This document shows, in pieces, positions 47,845-58,899 of a DNA stretch of 64,000 nt. Location of the stretch: assembly GCA_907163345.1 (NCBI GenBank), contig CAJQUN010000139.1, positions 1,116,001-1,180,000 on the forward strand, given 5' to 3'. Every line of letters begins with the position of its first letter. The stretch's first letter is position 1. Source of the stretch: Haberlea rhodopensis (Eukaryota > Streptophyta > Magnoliopsida > Lamiales > Gesneriaceae). The position numbers were made by a program, and so were the translations under genes. The notes below the pieces were generated by a model. That model did no database searches. It saw only the letters and a list, made by a program, of their open reading frames with translations, and was not told the origin of the DNA.

Positions 47845-50079
47845 ATGGCATCTTCATCTAGCAGTGGTGCTGATCGTAGCCGGGGTCGTAGTCGGGGTCT
47901 CGTTCCGGGTCGTCTATCACTGAGTTCATCTTCTGCAATGAATTTGCCTGTGCCAATTCCTGAGTTAAATGAAAGTTATGATTTTTTTGCTGACCTCGAT
48001 GTTGGTGGTTCTTCTATGAATGTCGAACCACAACAACCCCAACAACCTGCCGAACCTGTTGCTGCCCAAGCCCAAGAAAGACAACATGTGGAGTCATCCG
48101 GAGCCACTACAGCAGCAAGTAGACTACCTACTCGTGCCAAAAGAAGTAAGATATGGGATCACTTTGAACTCGGTCAAAAAGAAGGTACTAATGAATCTGT
48201 TGCAATATGTAAATTATGTAAGATCCAGTATTCATATAAAGCCGGTGGTTCCAGTGGAGGCACCGGAACATTTAAAAAACACTTAGTAAAAAAACATAAT
48301 TTTGATGAGACAACATTACAACCATTAAGTCGAGAAGCAACACAAGCACAAATTAATGTTCTTACTGGCACGAATTTTATTTTAACTGCTGAAATTAATC
48401 GTAGGTCACTTGTTAGATATGTGATCAGATGTGAACTACCTTTTATACAAGCTGAACGTGCTGGTTTTATTGAATTTGCTTCGTCTATACAACCCATGTT
48501 TAAACATATATCCAGGCACACACTAAAAAGAAATTGTATGGACGTATTTGTTGAATATAGAAATACATTGTTTCAACATCTTTCTAGTTTGCCTTGTAGG
48601 GTTAGTTTAACAACTGATATTTGGACAAATGTAAATTCTGATTCATATCTTGTTGTCACTTGTCATTGGATTGATGATAATTGGTGTATGGAAAAAAGGA
48701 TTTTGTCTTTAGATGAGTTAGATTGTGCACATACTGGTTATGTAATTGCTAAATATGTATTCAACACTTGTAGACATTATGGAATTCAGGATAAGGTATT
48801 TTCAATCACATTAGATAATGCTGCGAATAACAATGCTGCGATGCGTGATTTAAAGACCTATCTTAAACCAATGCTTGATGGTATTTTTTTTCATGTTAGA
48901 TGTGCATGTCATGTGATTAATTTGGCTGTTAAAGTTGGTTATGAGGACAATCACTCAGCATGTATTGAGAAAATGAAATACTGCGCTAAATGGTTACGCA
49001 CGAGCCGTGTTAAGCGTGATTGGAAACAATTATGTTTATCTAATGGTTTAAAGCATCTTCTTTTTCCATCACCAATAGAAACTAGGTGGAATTCGTTGTA
49101 CAATTTGTTGAATTCTATGTTACCTTACAAAGATATTTTAACTCCATTTTATAATTCATATCAAATGCCTGATAGCGATGAAAGTATTTATTTGACTGAT
49201 GAGGATTGGGAATTTGTTGAAAATTGTGTATCATTGTTAGGTACTTTCAAAGAAGCGACGGAACGTTTCTCTGGTGTTACTTATCCAACTTCCGTTTATT
49301 TTCTTCCTTTAGTATTTAACATGTTTGATAAATTTATAGAATTTAGAGATGACTATGACTTGCATGCTTTTGTTAATGCAATGGAAACTAAATTTATAAA
49401 GTATTGGGAACAAATCCCACCCGTGCACTGCATCGCAACATTGCTAGATCCTAGTCAATGTTTATCTTCATTTGAGATATTTTTTGAATATTATGCTAAA
49501 TTTTTGGGGAAGGTTGTTGACGATCAAAAGACGTCTACAATGCAATCTCTCCAAAATATGTTTCAATTGTATTATAATCAACAGGCAAGTGAATCATCGC
49601 AACAAAGGCCTGTTGAAGAACAACCCCAAGCTCAATCTAAAGGTGGGGGCATCAATTTGCTTAGATTGCTGGGCAGGAAAAAACTTAAGGGAAAAGGACC
49701 TTATACTAGCACGTCGACTGAGTTGCAAATTTATCTGAATTATCAATTTCTAACCGAAGACAACTTCGACGTCTTACAATGGTGGAAGTCCAATGCAGCA
49801 CAATTCCCTATCTTAGCCAAAATGGCTAGAGACGTGTATGATGTACAAGCTTCAAGCGTCGCTTCTGAATCGGCATTCTCAACATGCGGCCGTATTATTG
49901 GAGACTACAGAAGTAGTCTATCAGCTGATTCGTTATGCATGCTCACGTTACTTAAAGATTGGTTTGAAGCAGAATGCAAAAATAGAAGAGATGAGACGGT
50001 TGACGAATTCGTAAATCATTATGACGAGCAAGAAGAAGAGATAGCCAAAACAATACTTATCAATTATGAAGACTGCTAA
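47845..50079 (+). CDS. hAT transposase with BED zinc finger (zBED/RICESLEEPER type)
   Basis: An uninterrupted 744-aa frame. A basic, Ser/Arg/Gly-rich N-terminus is followed by a BED zinc finger: KIWDHFELG, then C122, C125, H146 and H151. The RNase H-like core carries the hAT catalytic triad in its usual settings: D258 in TTDIWTN, D324 in TLDNAANNNAA and E675 in ASSVASESAFST. CHWIDDNWCMEKRIL, FFHVRCACHVINLAVK and RWNSLYNLL are all present, and the C-terminal dimerisation region starts near DVLQWWKSNAAQFPILAKMA. The length is normal for plant zBED transposases. No stop or frameshift is seen, although most other elements in this window are broken. It could be active or recently active; domestication is less likely because transposon ends flank it. 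Confidence 0.95.
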   Translation: MASSSSSGADRSRGRSRGLVPGRLSLSSSSAMNLPVPIPELNESYDFFADLDVGGSSMNVEPQQPQQPAEPVAAQAQERQHVESSGATTAASRLPTRAKRSKIWDHFELGQKEGTNESVAICKLCKIQYSYKAGGSSGGTGTFKKHLVKKHNFDETTLQPLSREATQAQINVLTGTNFILTAEINRRSLVRYVIRCELPFIQAERAGFIEFASSIQPMFKHISRHTLKRNCMDVFVEYRNTLFQHLSSLPCRVSLTTDIWTNVNSDSYLVVTCHWIDDNWCMEKRILSLDELDCAHTGYVIAKYVFNTCRHYGIQDKVFSITLDNAANNNAAMRDLKTYLKPMLDGIFFHVRCACHVINLAVKVGYEDNHSACIEKMKYCAKWLRTSRVKRDWKQLCLSNGLKHLLFPSPIETRWNSLYNLLNSMLPYKDILTPFYNSYQMPDSDESIYLTDEDWEFVENCVSLLGTFKEATERFSGVTYPTSVYFLPLVFNMFDKFIEFRDDYDLHAFVNAMETKFIKYWEQIPPVHCIATLLDPSQCLSSFEIFFEYYAKFLGKVVDDQKTSTMQSLQNMFQLYYNQQASESSQQRPVEEQPQAQSKGGGINLLRLLGRKKLKGKGPYTSTSTELQIYLNYQFLTEDNFDVLQWWKSNAAQFPILAKMARDVYDVQASSVASESAFSTCGRIIGDYRSSLSADSLCMLTLLKDWFEAECKNRRDETVDEFVNHYDEQEEEIAKTILINYEDC

Positions 50080-50254
50080 GTACTAAATTGTAATATTTTT
50101 TTATTTAGATTTTCAATTGTCATGTCTTTACAATTATTTGTATGCTAGAAGTATTTAAACACATAGACATGTTTAAATAACCCATAAAAATTGTTAAATT
50201 TCTAATCCCTTTAAAAATTACCACTTTATTTAGATTTTTTTTTTTTTTTAAAAT

Positions 50255-50352
50255 GAGGCGTAACTACGCCACTTTGGAGGCGTAGTTACGCCTCTTAAAA
50301 AAAAAGCCGTAGCTTAGGCGTAGCTACGCCTGAATGGGGCGTAGTTACGCCT
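50255..50352. repeat. Palindromic GGCGTA(G/A)(C/T)TACGCC repeats, right side of the hAT element
   Basis: Four copies of a 14-bp near-palindrome form two hairpins: 50255-50294 (16-bp perfect arms, GAGGCGTAACTACGCC) and about 50317-50352 (15-bp arms, one mismatch). They differ in sequence from the hairpins at the left end. Confidence 0.9.
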
Positions 50353-50436
50353 AATTAAAAAAAAAAAAAAGCGAAAATCCGATAAACCTCCGAATCAAAC
50401 CGGAACCGGTTGGAACCGGAACCTGGTAGTTAGTAG

Positions 50437-51339
50437 ATTAGTCATGGCGAATACTTGCCTTTACCGTTCAGATTCTAGTAAGGGCGGAGTGTGTTGGGAA
50501 TTACACGACATATCTTCTTTGTACTTGTAGAGGAAGTGGTTCTCACCGTCTATGATCTAACAAACCTGATGCACTGGCACTCATGTGGTGCAATCCATCA
50601 TATCCATATGTTGCTTAGTACGGGGCTTTACGCTACAACTATCTAAGAAAATAAAGTTACGTATTTGCTATACAAATTGATGTTTTTTCACTAGATTTCC
50701 CATTGAGCCTTGGGACTCAGATGTCCAATTCCCAGCTGTTGACAACAATTATCTCTTCATTTCTTAGACTTGTCTCTATTTTTAATTTTTAAGATTTTTC
50801 ATCCCAATTTGCAGATACATTTTTCTTAATTCTTTGGAATTTAAAGATGCCCTAAAATCTTCAAAGCAATCATGTCTTTACCATGTGAAGTGCTCACACA
50901 AACGAGGTGAAGAACATAAACACATTAAGGTCTGATCATCATAATAAAAATTTTACATCAATATTTCTTTAGATTTGGAATAATTGTATTTAATTCGTGA
51001 AGTGTATAAATGTTGATTTAGATGAAGTTTATTGGTGAGAAATTTACCCATAGACAAATTTTCAAGATGCATCTAGCAATTTTACTGGAAAGCTTACTCA
51101 CTCTTCAGCGCCATAACTCAGCCTTGTTGAATCAAAAAAAGGCTAGTAGACATGCCAAATACTAAAATCATCAACCTTCCTCGCTCTTCCAAGCGCAAAT
51201 GGATCATCACATACATGATCTTCAAGTCTCATCATGCTCGCTATCAAAGCGCCAGGGTGATTGCCCGTGTGAGTAGGCCAATCAAAGTCTGGTGACATTC
51301 ATATATGAACACAAGACCTCAACAAACCAATTGTTCATA
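50437..51339. other. Intergenic, no gene seen
   Basis: No recognisable gene. Part of it may belong to the degraded copia sequence that follows. Confidence 0.45.
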
Positions 51340-51790
51340 ACAATTGTTCTAACAGGCAAAACAAATCTTACAAAGCCCCATAAGATTAACATGTCGCATG
51401 AACAAATCTCCGCGCAAGGGCTTGGTCCATAAGTCAGCGCTCATATCGCTAGTAGGAATATGCCTTAGAACCACATTGGCTTGTGCAACATAATCTCGAA
51501 AAGATACAACAATATCATCTACATGCGCAGAAACTCGAAATCTTTGTAGAGATCTTCTTAACCAAATTGTATCTTATACTGCTGGTGTGCAGACTATTAC
51601 TCTGCTTCTAAGGTGGATAGAGAGATACAAGGCTGCTTCTTATCACTCCAAGTGATACTTGTGCCTCTCATTATAAATGCATATCCCATAATGGATTTGT
51701 GCTCATCTCTATCAAGTGACCTATCAGCATCACTATATCCATCAATTCTAAAAAATCTCTATGGTAACATAAAGAAAGATCTTTTTGACT
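51340..51790 (-). mobile_element. Copia RNase H-region relic
   Basis: The minus strand reads YSDAD, then DEHKSIMGYAFIMRGTSITW, SDKKQPCISLSTLEAE, a stop, a frameshift, then SADLWTKPLRGDLFMRHVNL. This is the end of a Ty1/copia polyprotein. It has several stops, no LTRs were found, and it differs from the 27100 element. Confidence 0.8.
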
Positions 51791-52841
51791 GCCATCTAAT
51801 AGGCAACCTCAAAATAACTCTGATTTTACTCACCATCCAATTGTAAAGCACATGTATGGTTGATTACACACTATCGTGTACATCAAACCCTCTACAGCGT
51901 TTGCATATGGAACTTCATTCATACGTTTCTTTCATTTTCTGTTTTATGACACAACTCTCTGCTCGTATAGCGACACCCACTTGTTTTGCCTTTTGTGAAG
52001 TCACAGCCTCTTAATATTTGGCTGGCTCATCAAAATCTATAAAAGCACGCATGAAAAAATCGCATTCAATGATATATATCATTATAGAATAATTTTGTGC
52101 TTCCTTTTTTATATTCAAAAATTTTGAGAGACTTCCTTTAGTGAACCACTCCCACTGAATTTAAGATCGCTTTCGTTTCCTCTATTACTTGTCAGATAAG
52201 GCCTTATAACCTCATCTTGGTTTGAGACTAGAGACTGCAGTGCAAACCACATGGTTCATGTAACTCGTATAGTTTGATGCTCTCTTTTTGACTTCAATCA
52301 CAAAATGCACATCTCGAACTAGATTTCAGTAATTCATCTATTGGAATGTTTACAGTATATTAGAATATTTTTCAAAAAATAATTTTTGAAGCTCTTGGAT
52401 GGAGCTTTTAATGCTTGAAAAAAAATATTGTAAACAAATCACATCGATTCCCAAAGTCACGGTGCCTCCAAATTTTATGCGATGCCATTTCTCAAAAGGG
52501 AATCAAAATGATTGTTTAGAAAGCACATAGTTTATGTAGGCAGCTATCAAAAACCTCTTCTCCCCATAAGGATATTGGAAGATTCGTGCGCCATCATTTT
52601 TTCTGGCCATTTCTAGAAGTTTTTGATTTCGTCTATCTCTGCAACATCATTTCATTGCGAAGCATACATAATTATTAACTATCTTATAATTCTATTTCCT
52701 CGTATATTTGTCTAAACTAATCAGAATATAAATTATTCTCTTTTTAATTCTCAACCATTGCAAGAATCATTTGACATATTCAAATGTTTATAGCCGATCA
52801 AATAAGAGGTATACAGATCTTCCATTATTATTACCTATATT
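51791..52841. other. Intergenic, perhaps more copia debris
   Basis: No recognisable coding frame. Orientation and position would fit upstream parts of the minus-strand copia relic, but I see no domain. Confidence 0.35.
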
Positions 52842-54401
52842 TAGACATGGCCACGGTTTTTTAAAAACCGTGGCCCGGCCCGGACCCGTAACCGGGTCAA
52901 CGGGCCGGTTAACCGTTGACCCGGTTCACGGTTCCGAACCGTAACCGGCCCGTCACTGTACGGGCCGGTTACGGTTCATGGCTTCCATTAACCGTGAACC
53001 GGCGGTTGGAACCGGCCGGTTCAACCCTTTATTTTTTTTTTTTATTTATTATTTAAAATTAAATTGTGTTGTTGAGGATTCGAACCCTTGACCTCTGTTA
53101 TGTTTATAAAGCATCTTACCACTAAGCTATTATCCTTATTGTTTTATTTTAGACAATATAATTATATATACTAAAAGACAATGTATATTATGTGTGTAAT
53201 ACAATAATAACTATTTTATATTGTAAAATCAAAATTATCTAAAAAAAATATGTTATGCTCTTAAATAAATATTGTATAATAAAAACATATCTATAACAAA
53301 GTAAATATAACAAAAAATGTTGGATAAATTAATAAGAACTATAAATAGTGGTTGAAAAATAAAATATTTCAAAACAAATATATTATACCTTTTATAATTA
53401 TTCTACAAGTACTTTATATTCATTATTTGATTTACATTATATATATAATAATTAAATAAGTATATCTTAATTTATCACAATATGACTTACAACAGAAACT
53501 CGATATGTAATATTTGATGAATTAATAAAATAGAAATAAACTATAGCAAAGTAAATATAACAAAAAATGTTGGATAATTTCATAAGAACTAAAGAAATAG
53601 TTGTTGCAAAATAAAATATTATAATAATGAAGTAAATTATTATAAACAAATATAATATATACATTCTAATTATTCTACAAGCACTTTATTTGATTTACAT
53701 TATATACAATATCAAATAAGTATATCTTAATTTCCCACGATATGACTTACCATAGAAACTCGATAATGTAATATTTGATTAATTAATAAAATCTTTTACT
53801 AATTTGCTTATAATGATTTGGGAACAACATATTGAATTGATAATTCACTAACTTTATATTATATAAATTAATCACTTCTAATTGATAATCAAAAATCTCA
53901 TTACTGACTCTTTTTAACATAATAAGAACTTTTGTGTTGTTTTCTTATATATAACAAATAATTCAATGTTATATTCGTCGATTTTATTTTGTAATTGTAT
54001 CAAAGTTGTATATGTTTCATATCAATTTCATATGTAATTAGTATAATAATTATAAATGTTTCAATATCAATTTTATTTGCAATTAGACCAAAGGTGTATA
54101 TGAAATAACGTCTTAGGTTAGTTTAAAAAATTCAAGCCCTCCCTCTCCTTACATTTCCTTTGTTTTTTTTTTATAGTGATTTTTAAATTATTTTAAATAA
54201 AATTTTAATTTTTTTTAATTTAAAAATATAAGGGTCGAACCGTAACCGTAACCGGTGGTTAACCGTAACCGTAACCGGCGGTTCACGAACCGTAACCGGA
54301 ACCGTGTACGAAGGTTAAGGTTAAGGGTCGAGCTCTTTTGAACCGTCGAACCGGCGGTTCCGAACCGTCAACCGGCGGTTCACGAACCGTGGTCATGTCT
54401 A
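52842..54401. mobile_element. Non-autonomous hAT element, 1560 bp, perfect 8-bp duplication
   Basis: The ends TAGACATGGCCACGGTT and (reversed) TAGACATGACCACGGTT are inverted repeats with one mismatch. CCTATATT flanks both sides (52834-52841 and 54402-54409). About 180 bp at each end are dense in CCGGTT/AACCGT motifs. The 1.1-kb interior is AT-rich, has no transposase, and contains an imperfect direct duplication of ~240 bp (about 53290-53530 and 53545-53790; shared AAGTAAATATAACAAAAAAT and ATAAGTATATCTTAATTT). Confidence 0.93.
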
Positions 54402-54409
54402 CCTATATT

Positions 54410-54748
54410 GTAGCAAATGTCGCATAATTGTGATTTTGAGGGGGTAAATTGCAATTATCACGTAAAATAACCCTCTTCCATTTCTCAATTTCGTCTTCCT
54501 TCGTTTCTTTTCTCCCAAGACACTCCTGTATCTGTAAAAAGCCCTCCTTCCCCGCTTTCTTCAACTTGCGCTTGGATCTCCTTTTTTTGTGAGTTTCCTG
54601 GTTCTTGCTCGATCATAAACCCTAGACTTCGAATTCAAATTTTGTATGTTTTCTATTAATGTAACATAATGATTGATTTCAATGATATTACTGTTCTTAC
54701 TTTTGTTTATTTTTTTAATAGATTATTTGGGAAGAAATTGTTGTAAAA
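54410..54748. other. Promoter and 5' UTR of the proteasome beta-2 gene
   Basis: Between the hAT element and the ATG. A C/T-rich stretch (about 54480-54590) is followed by a possible 5' UTR intron ending near 54720. The hAT insertion lies about 350 bases upstream of the ATG. Confidence 0.5.
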
Positions 54749-56862
54749 ATGACGTCAGATATGCAATTAGCTGGAGGGTTTAGCTTCGAAAACTGCAGAA
54801 GGAACCAGATGCTTGTGCAAAAGGGTTTGAAGCAACCGTCGTTTCTTAAGACGGGAACAACCATCGTTGGATTAATATTTCAGGTACATAGATTTACACG
54901 TTTTGGGTTTCTTTCAACTCCGGCAAATAATGTCGTAGATGTAATTTACTTATTTTTTCCCTTTCTGTAGATAACATTCTGATACTTCTATTCGGAGGTT
55001 TTTTCGTGAGTCTTTTGTTAGATTTGGGTTTCACTCCTCTTTAGCTCCCTGGGTTTTTTATATCTGTGTTTTTTTTAAATGAATATATGGAACTTTTTGT
55101 GGTCGATTGGGTACCGGGAGACATGGAACTATTTTAGGTCATAAAATTTAGTTCAGATTGAAAAATATAATGCTGTCTTTTCTTCCAGTTGGTATTATTT
55201 AAGTAGCATTTTCGAGTTCCTTGCAAGAAGATGATACATTTATTTGTATAATTATCTATTCCTTGCTGTAGTACATGGTGAGATTTTACTATTGATATTG
55301 AACTAGAAATGTGTGTTGAGTAGCCAGGACTGTAGTAAATTTAGTTATTTTTATCGATACAGTTGAATATCTTATAAGTGTTTTACAAAGGTTTTTATCT
55401 CATTGTGAACTTTTTATAAACTACCATGTATCATCTGATTAATATTGATCTCCAATCGACTTAGAGGATGATCCTAGGTTCAGAAAATGGAAATCAGTGA
55501 AATGGGTGGTTAAATACTTTATCTCCTCATGCTTGACTAATATATATGTGATTCAGGATGGTGTCATTCTTGGGGCAGACACACGAGCAACTGAAGGCCC
55601 CATTGTTGCTGATAAGAATTGCGAGAAGATTCATTACATGGCTCCCAATATTTACTGCTGTGGAGCTGGGACTGCAGCTGACACAGAAGCTGTTACCGGT
55701 ATTGTTGACATAATTGCATTTCATGTTTTACTCATTGTGGTTTAATCTTTTCACTCAAATAGCTTTCAAGTGCTTCATTTAATTATTTCTTTCTTTCTTG
55801 ATGTGTGCAATCCCAGACATGGTTAGCTCCCAGCTTAAGCTGCATCGCTATCATACTGGTCGTGAGTCCAGGGTTGTTACTGCCCTTACGCTTTTGAAAT
55901 CTCATCTTTTCAGGTGGCTTTTTACTCCGATACATCTTTTTCTAACATTATTATTTATTGCATGACTACAACCTAACATACTCAATTTTTAAATAATCAG
56001 CTACCAAGGATACGTGCAAGCAGCCTTGGTGCTTGGTGGAGTTGATGTGACTGGACCCCACTTGCATACTGTGAGTTATTTTCTTTTACCTTGGGAATTT
56101 TGATATTTTACATCATATTGTCGTATACCTAACATGCTGGTTGACTCGATAACTTTCCAGATTTATCCTCATGGATCTACAGACACTCTGCCCTTTGCTA
56201 CCATGGGCTCTGGCTCCCTTGCTGCTATGAGTGTTTTCGAAACTAAGTACCGTGAAGGGCTGACTGTAAGATCTTTAATTTTCTTCTTACCACCCGAACC
56301 TTTAGTTATTGCAATTTCTTCACCTCGAGTGTACAAGCAATTTTGCAGAAAGATGAAGGTGTAAAGATAGTAGCTGAAGCTATTTGCTCTGGCATATTCA
56401 ATGACTTGGGAAGTGGAAGTAACGTAGATATCTGCGTAATAACAAAGGTTTCATATTTTGATTCTTGAGACTTGCGTCTAATTTTTGGTGAAGATGACTT
56501 TGTATATGTTGCTGCAAGTATCTCCAACCAGTCCTGTCTGTACTTTCTTTTGTAGGGGAAGAAAGAATATTTGAGAAACTATATGTTGCCTAACCCGCGC
56601 ACTTATGTCAGTGAGAAGGGTTATTCTTTCACGAAAAAGACTGGTTAGTATCTTCATATGTATTCATTCTTAGGAACATTTTGCTTGATGATACCGAACT
56701 TGTTTTTTGTGTATATGCTGCTTGCGAAGTTATGCATTTTTGTAGGTTCATTGCTATGGTTTTCTGATATTTTTCGTGCTTGCAGAAGTGTTGCAAACAA
56801 AGATTACGCCATTGAAGGATATGGCGGAGGTTATTGAAGCGGGAGAAGCAATGGAAGAATAA
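54749..56862 (+). CDS. PBB: 20S proteasome subunit beta type-7 (beta-2), eight exons
   Basis: Exons are 54749-54883, 55557-55698, 55817-55913, 56001-56070, 56161-56265, 56349-56447, 56556-56643 and 56786-56862. All have GT-AG borders, phases add up, and the product is 270 aa, the normal length. Beta-2 carries the trypsin-like activity of the 20S core. The propeptide ends at G36; T37 of TTIVGLIF becomes the catalytic N-terminal Thr. Asp and Lys of the active site lie in GADTRATEGPIVADKNCEKI. YCCGAGTAADTEAVT, LVLGGVDVTGPHLHTIYPHG, FATMGSGSLAAMSVFE and DLGSGSNVDICVITKG follow. The C-terminus EAGEAMEE is that of plant PBB1/PBB2. All residues look functional. Which paralogue it is cannot be told. 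Confidence 0.97.
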
Positions 56863-57177
56863 GTCATTCTGATTAAACCGAGTCTCGCTTCTTCCTACTT
56901 CCAATTTCATGAGTCCTTATTTTGTGATGCACACAAAAAAACATTCCAGTGAACTGTGTTTTTATAGACTACCCTCAGTTGAAATTGTAATGCATCTTGC
57001 TTGAAGATTTATACTTGGAAATCATTTTCATTCCGCGATAAGCAATACATTAGATTTTCGAGTAACTGCAATAGTACGGTTTGATTCGAGATTACCTCAC
57101 AAAGCTAAATAAATTACGCTCTGTTTTTTTTATGGGTAAATAAAAGCATTACGCAATCAAAATGTGTCAATAATTTA

Positions 57178-57705
57178 CTATGATGCACGGATACGTCGAT
57201 ATAGGGCTGCTTAACGGATCGGTCCGGAATTGGCCGGTTCTGGATCCGATAATCTCGGAACAGGTCCGATCATTTAAGGAACCGGATCGGATTCGATTTT
57301 GGTCCAACCGGTTCAGGATTGGATCAATTTCAACCTGGAACTGATTTTTTAAAAAAATTATTTTTTTTCAAAAAATCGAGGATATAGTTATCTAAATAAA
57401 AACTTTAATTTTTATAAAGATAAAGTACCCGGTTCCGGATCCGTTTGGTCCGGAATCGGTAAGATACCGGATCCGGAACGACAGAACATATCCGGCCCGA
57501 TATCTTACCGGTTCGGAATCGATTAGTCCGATTCTTGTTCCGAACCAGGCTAACCGATCCGGTTTTGGGCTGGGGTTCGGATTGACCCGGCCCGTTAAAC
57601 AGCCCTACGCCGATATGTGGATACGCGGATACGGTTACGGTTGCACGGGATTTTCCAAATTTCTAGGATACGATACTTCTGGGTATGGTAATTTTTTTTT
57701 ATTTT

Positions 57706-57745
<40 letters not shown>

Positions 57746-58599
57746 AAATTAAACACATAAAATTCAAATAACTAAGTTCAAATAACTAAGTTCAAATTTC
57801 ATCAAATCCACGAGAAATAATAGATTTTTATACACCAATTACTACTTAAATCAAGAAAGTTACATAAAAATATTGCCTAATCATTTAATTGACTATCATA
57901 TATCGATATATTGATTCTTCATTAGCATCATCTGCAATATAATAGACTCAAATTCTGATTCATCAAGTGATATATTCGCAATACCAAGAATGCTAACATC
58001 ATCTAACAACTCAAAAGCATCTCCAGCCACATCCAACATTTTGGAGTCATCTTTCATATATTGTGGAGATTTCCTTGAAAGAAGACATACTATGAATGAA
58101 ATTTAAATTTTTCAGCACGTTGTGGTGTTATTTGGTTCCTCTTTGTTGAATGAATAAATGCATAAGTACTCAAATTTCTCTCACAACAGGAAGAAGAAAC
58201 TTGGCCAAGTACCTTCATGCAAACTGATTGAAGATTAGGAGTTTTTTAGCCATGAATTATCCACCATTGTAATTGATCTATCACCCATCTATCTCGTATA
58301 GAATCTTCATCGGCAATCCTCTTGGAGTATATAATATGTATCTTGGCCGTATTCATATAACTATCTGAGATTAAAAAATAATTTTTAAATTCGGATACTC
58401 CACATGGCTTATCTGATACGTCGGAATCAGAAGCATCTTGAAGTATCTAGACAAGTATCTAAAATAAAAAAATAATTTTTAATTCAGATACGCCACGTGG
58501 CGTATTTGTTACGTATCGGGCAAGTATCCGTGAATATCGATATCCGAAAAGTATTAAATACATGACGGTGAAAATTTTAGGAGTATCCGTACATCATAG
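57178..58599. mobile_element. MITE of the CTATGATGCAC family, perfect 8-bp duplication, interrupted
   Basis: The left end CTATGATGCACGGATACG and the right end GTATCCGTACATCATAG are inverted. ATAATTTA flanks both sides (57170-57177 and 58600-58607). A hAT MITE is inserted at 57202-57607; without it the element is about 1.0 kb. The inside holds repeated ATACG/GTATC motifs and an AT microsatellite near 57712-57740. A truncated copy is at 38870-39311. Confidence 0.9.
57202..57607. mobile_element. 406-bp hAT MITE nested in the 57178 element
   Basis: The left end TAGGGCTGCTTAACGG and the right end (reversed) TAGGGCTGTTTAACGGGCCG are inverted repeats. CGTCGATA (57194-57201) and CGCCGATA (57608-57615) are the target duplication, 7 of 8. 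The first 11 bases equal those of the hAT transposon at 47368, and both carry CCGGTTC-type subterminal motifs. No coding frame. Confidence 0.92.
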
Positions 58600-58642
58600 A
58601 TAATTTACAATCTCAAAAAGAAAGCATAATAACTAACACTTC

Positions 58643-58898
58643 CTAATTCAATAGATTAGGGTACATCAAATACATACATTGAAACACATGCATTTTGAAC
58701 TTGAAAAAGGTGCTGTCTAAATCGTCCATTCGGCCTTCAAACTTAGTAGGGTTCCTTGCACGCCATATCTGGTAGACCGTAGCTGCCAACGCCATCGTCC
58801 GAGCACTTCCTTTCCTTGAGTTCCTACAGTAACATTTGTTGTACCATTTGAGAGCACTTTTGAGTGTTGACATGCCTTCATTGCAGTAATGAAGTCTA
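58643..58898 (-). mobile_element. LINE C-terminal (RT zinc-binding region) remnant
   Basis: The minus strand reads LKWYNKCYCRNSRKGSARTM, then ALAATVYQIWRARNPTKFEG, then KFKMHV. The ALAA.VY.IWRARN pattern is characteristic of the C-terminal zf-RVT region of plant LINEs. Only this piece remains, between two MITEs. Confidence 0.7.
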
Positions 58899-58899
58899 C

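Larger units (their letters stand above)
47368..50428 (+). mobile_element. hAT DNA transposon with intact transposase
   Basis: The left end is TAGGGCTGCTTACCGGGCCG, followed by ~150 bp rich in CCGGAACC/GGTCCGG motifs. The right subterminal part repeats CCGGAACCGGTTGGAACCGG. The octamer GTTATTAG before the element and GTTAGTAG at 50429-50436 match at 7 of 8, which suggests the right border, but no clean inverse of TAGGGCTG is present there, so the right tip may be lost or changed. It contains a TATA box, the full transposase frame and palindromes at both ends. Confidence 0.85.

Noticed and set aside
47845..50079. Domesticated host gene derived from a hAT transposase
   Set aside because: A transposon tip, subterminal motifs and palindromes still surround it, so a mobile element is the simpler reading, although the unclear right end leaves some doubt.
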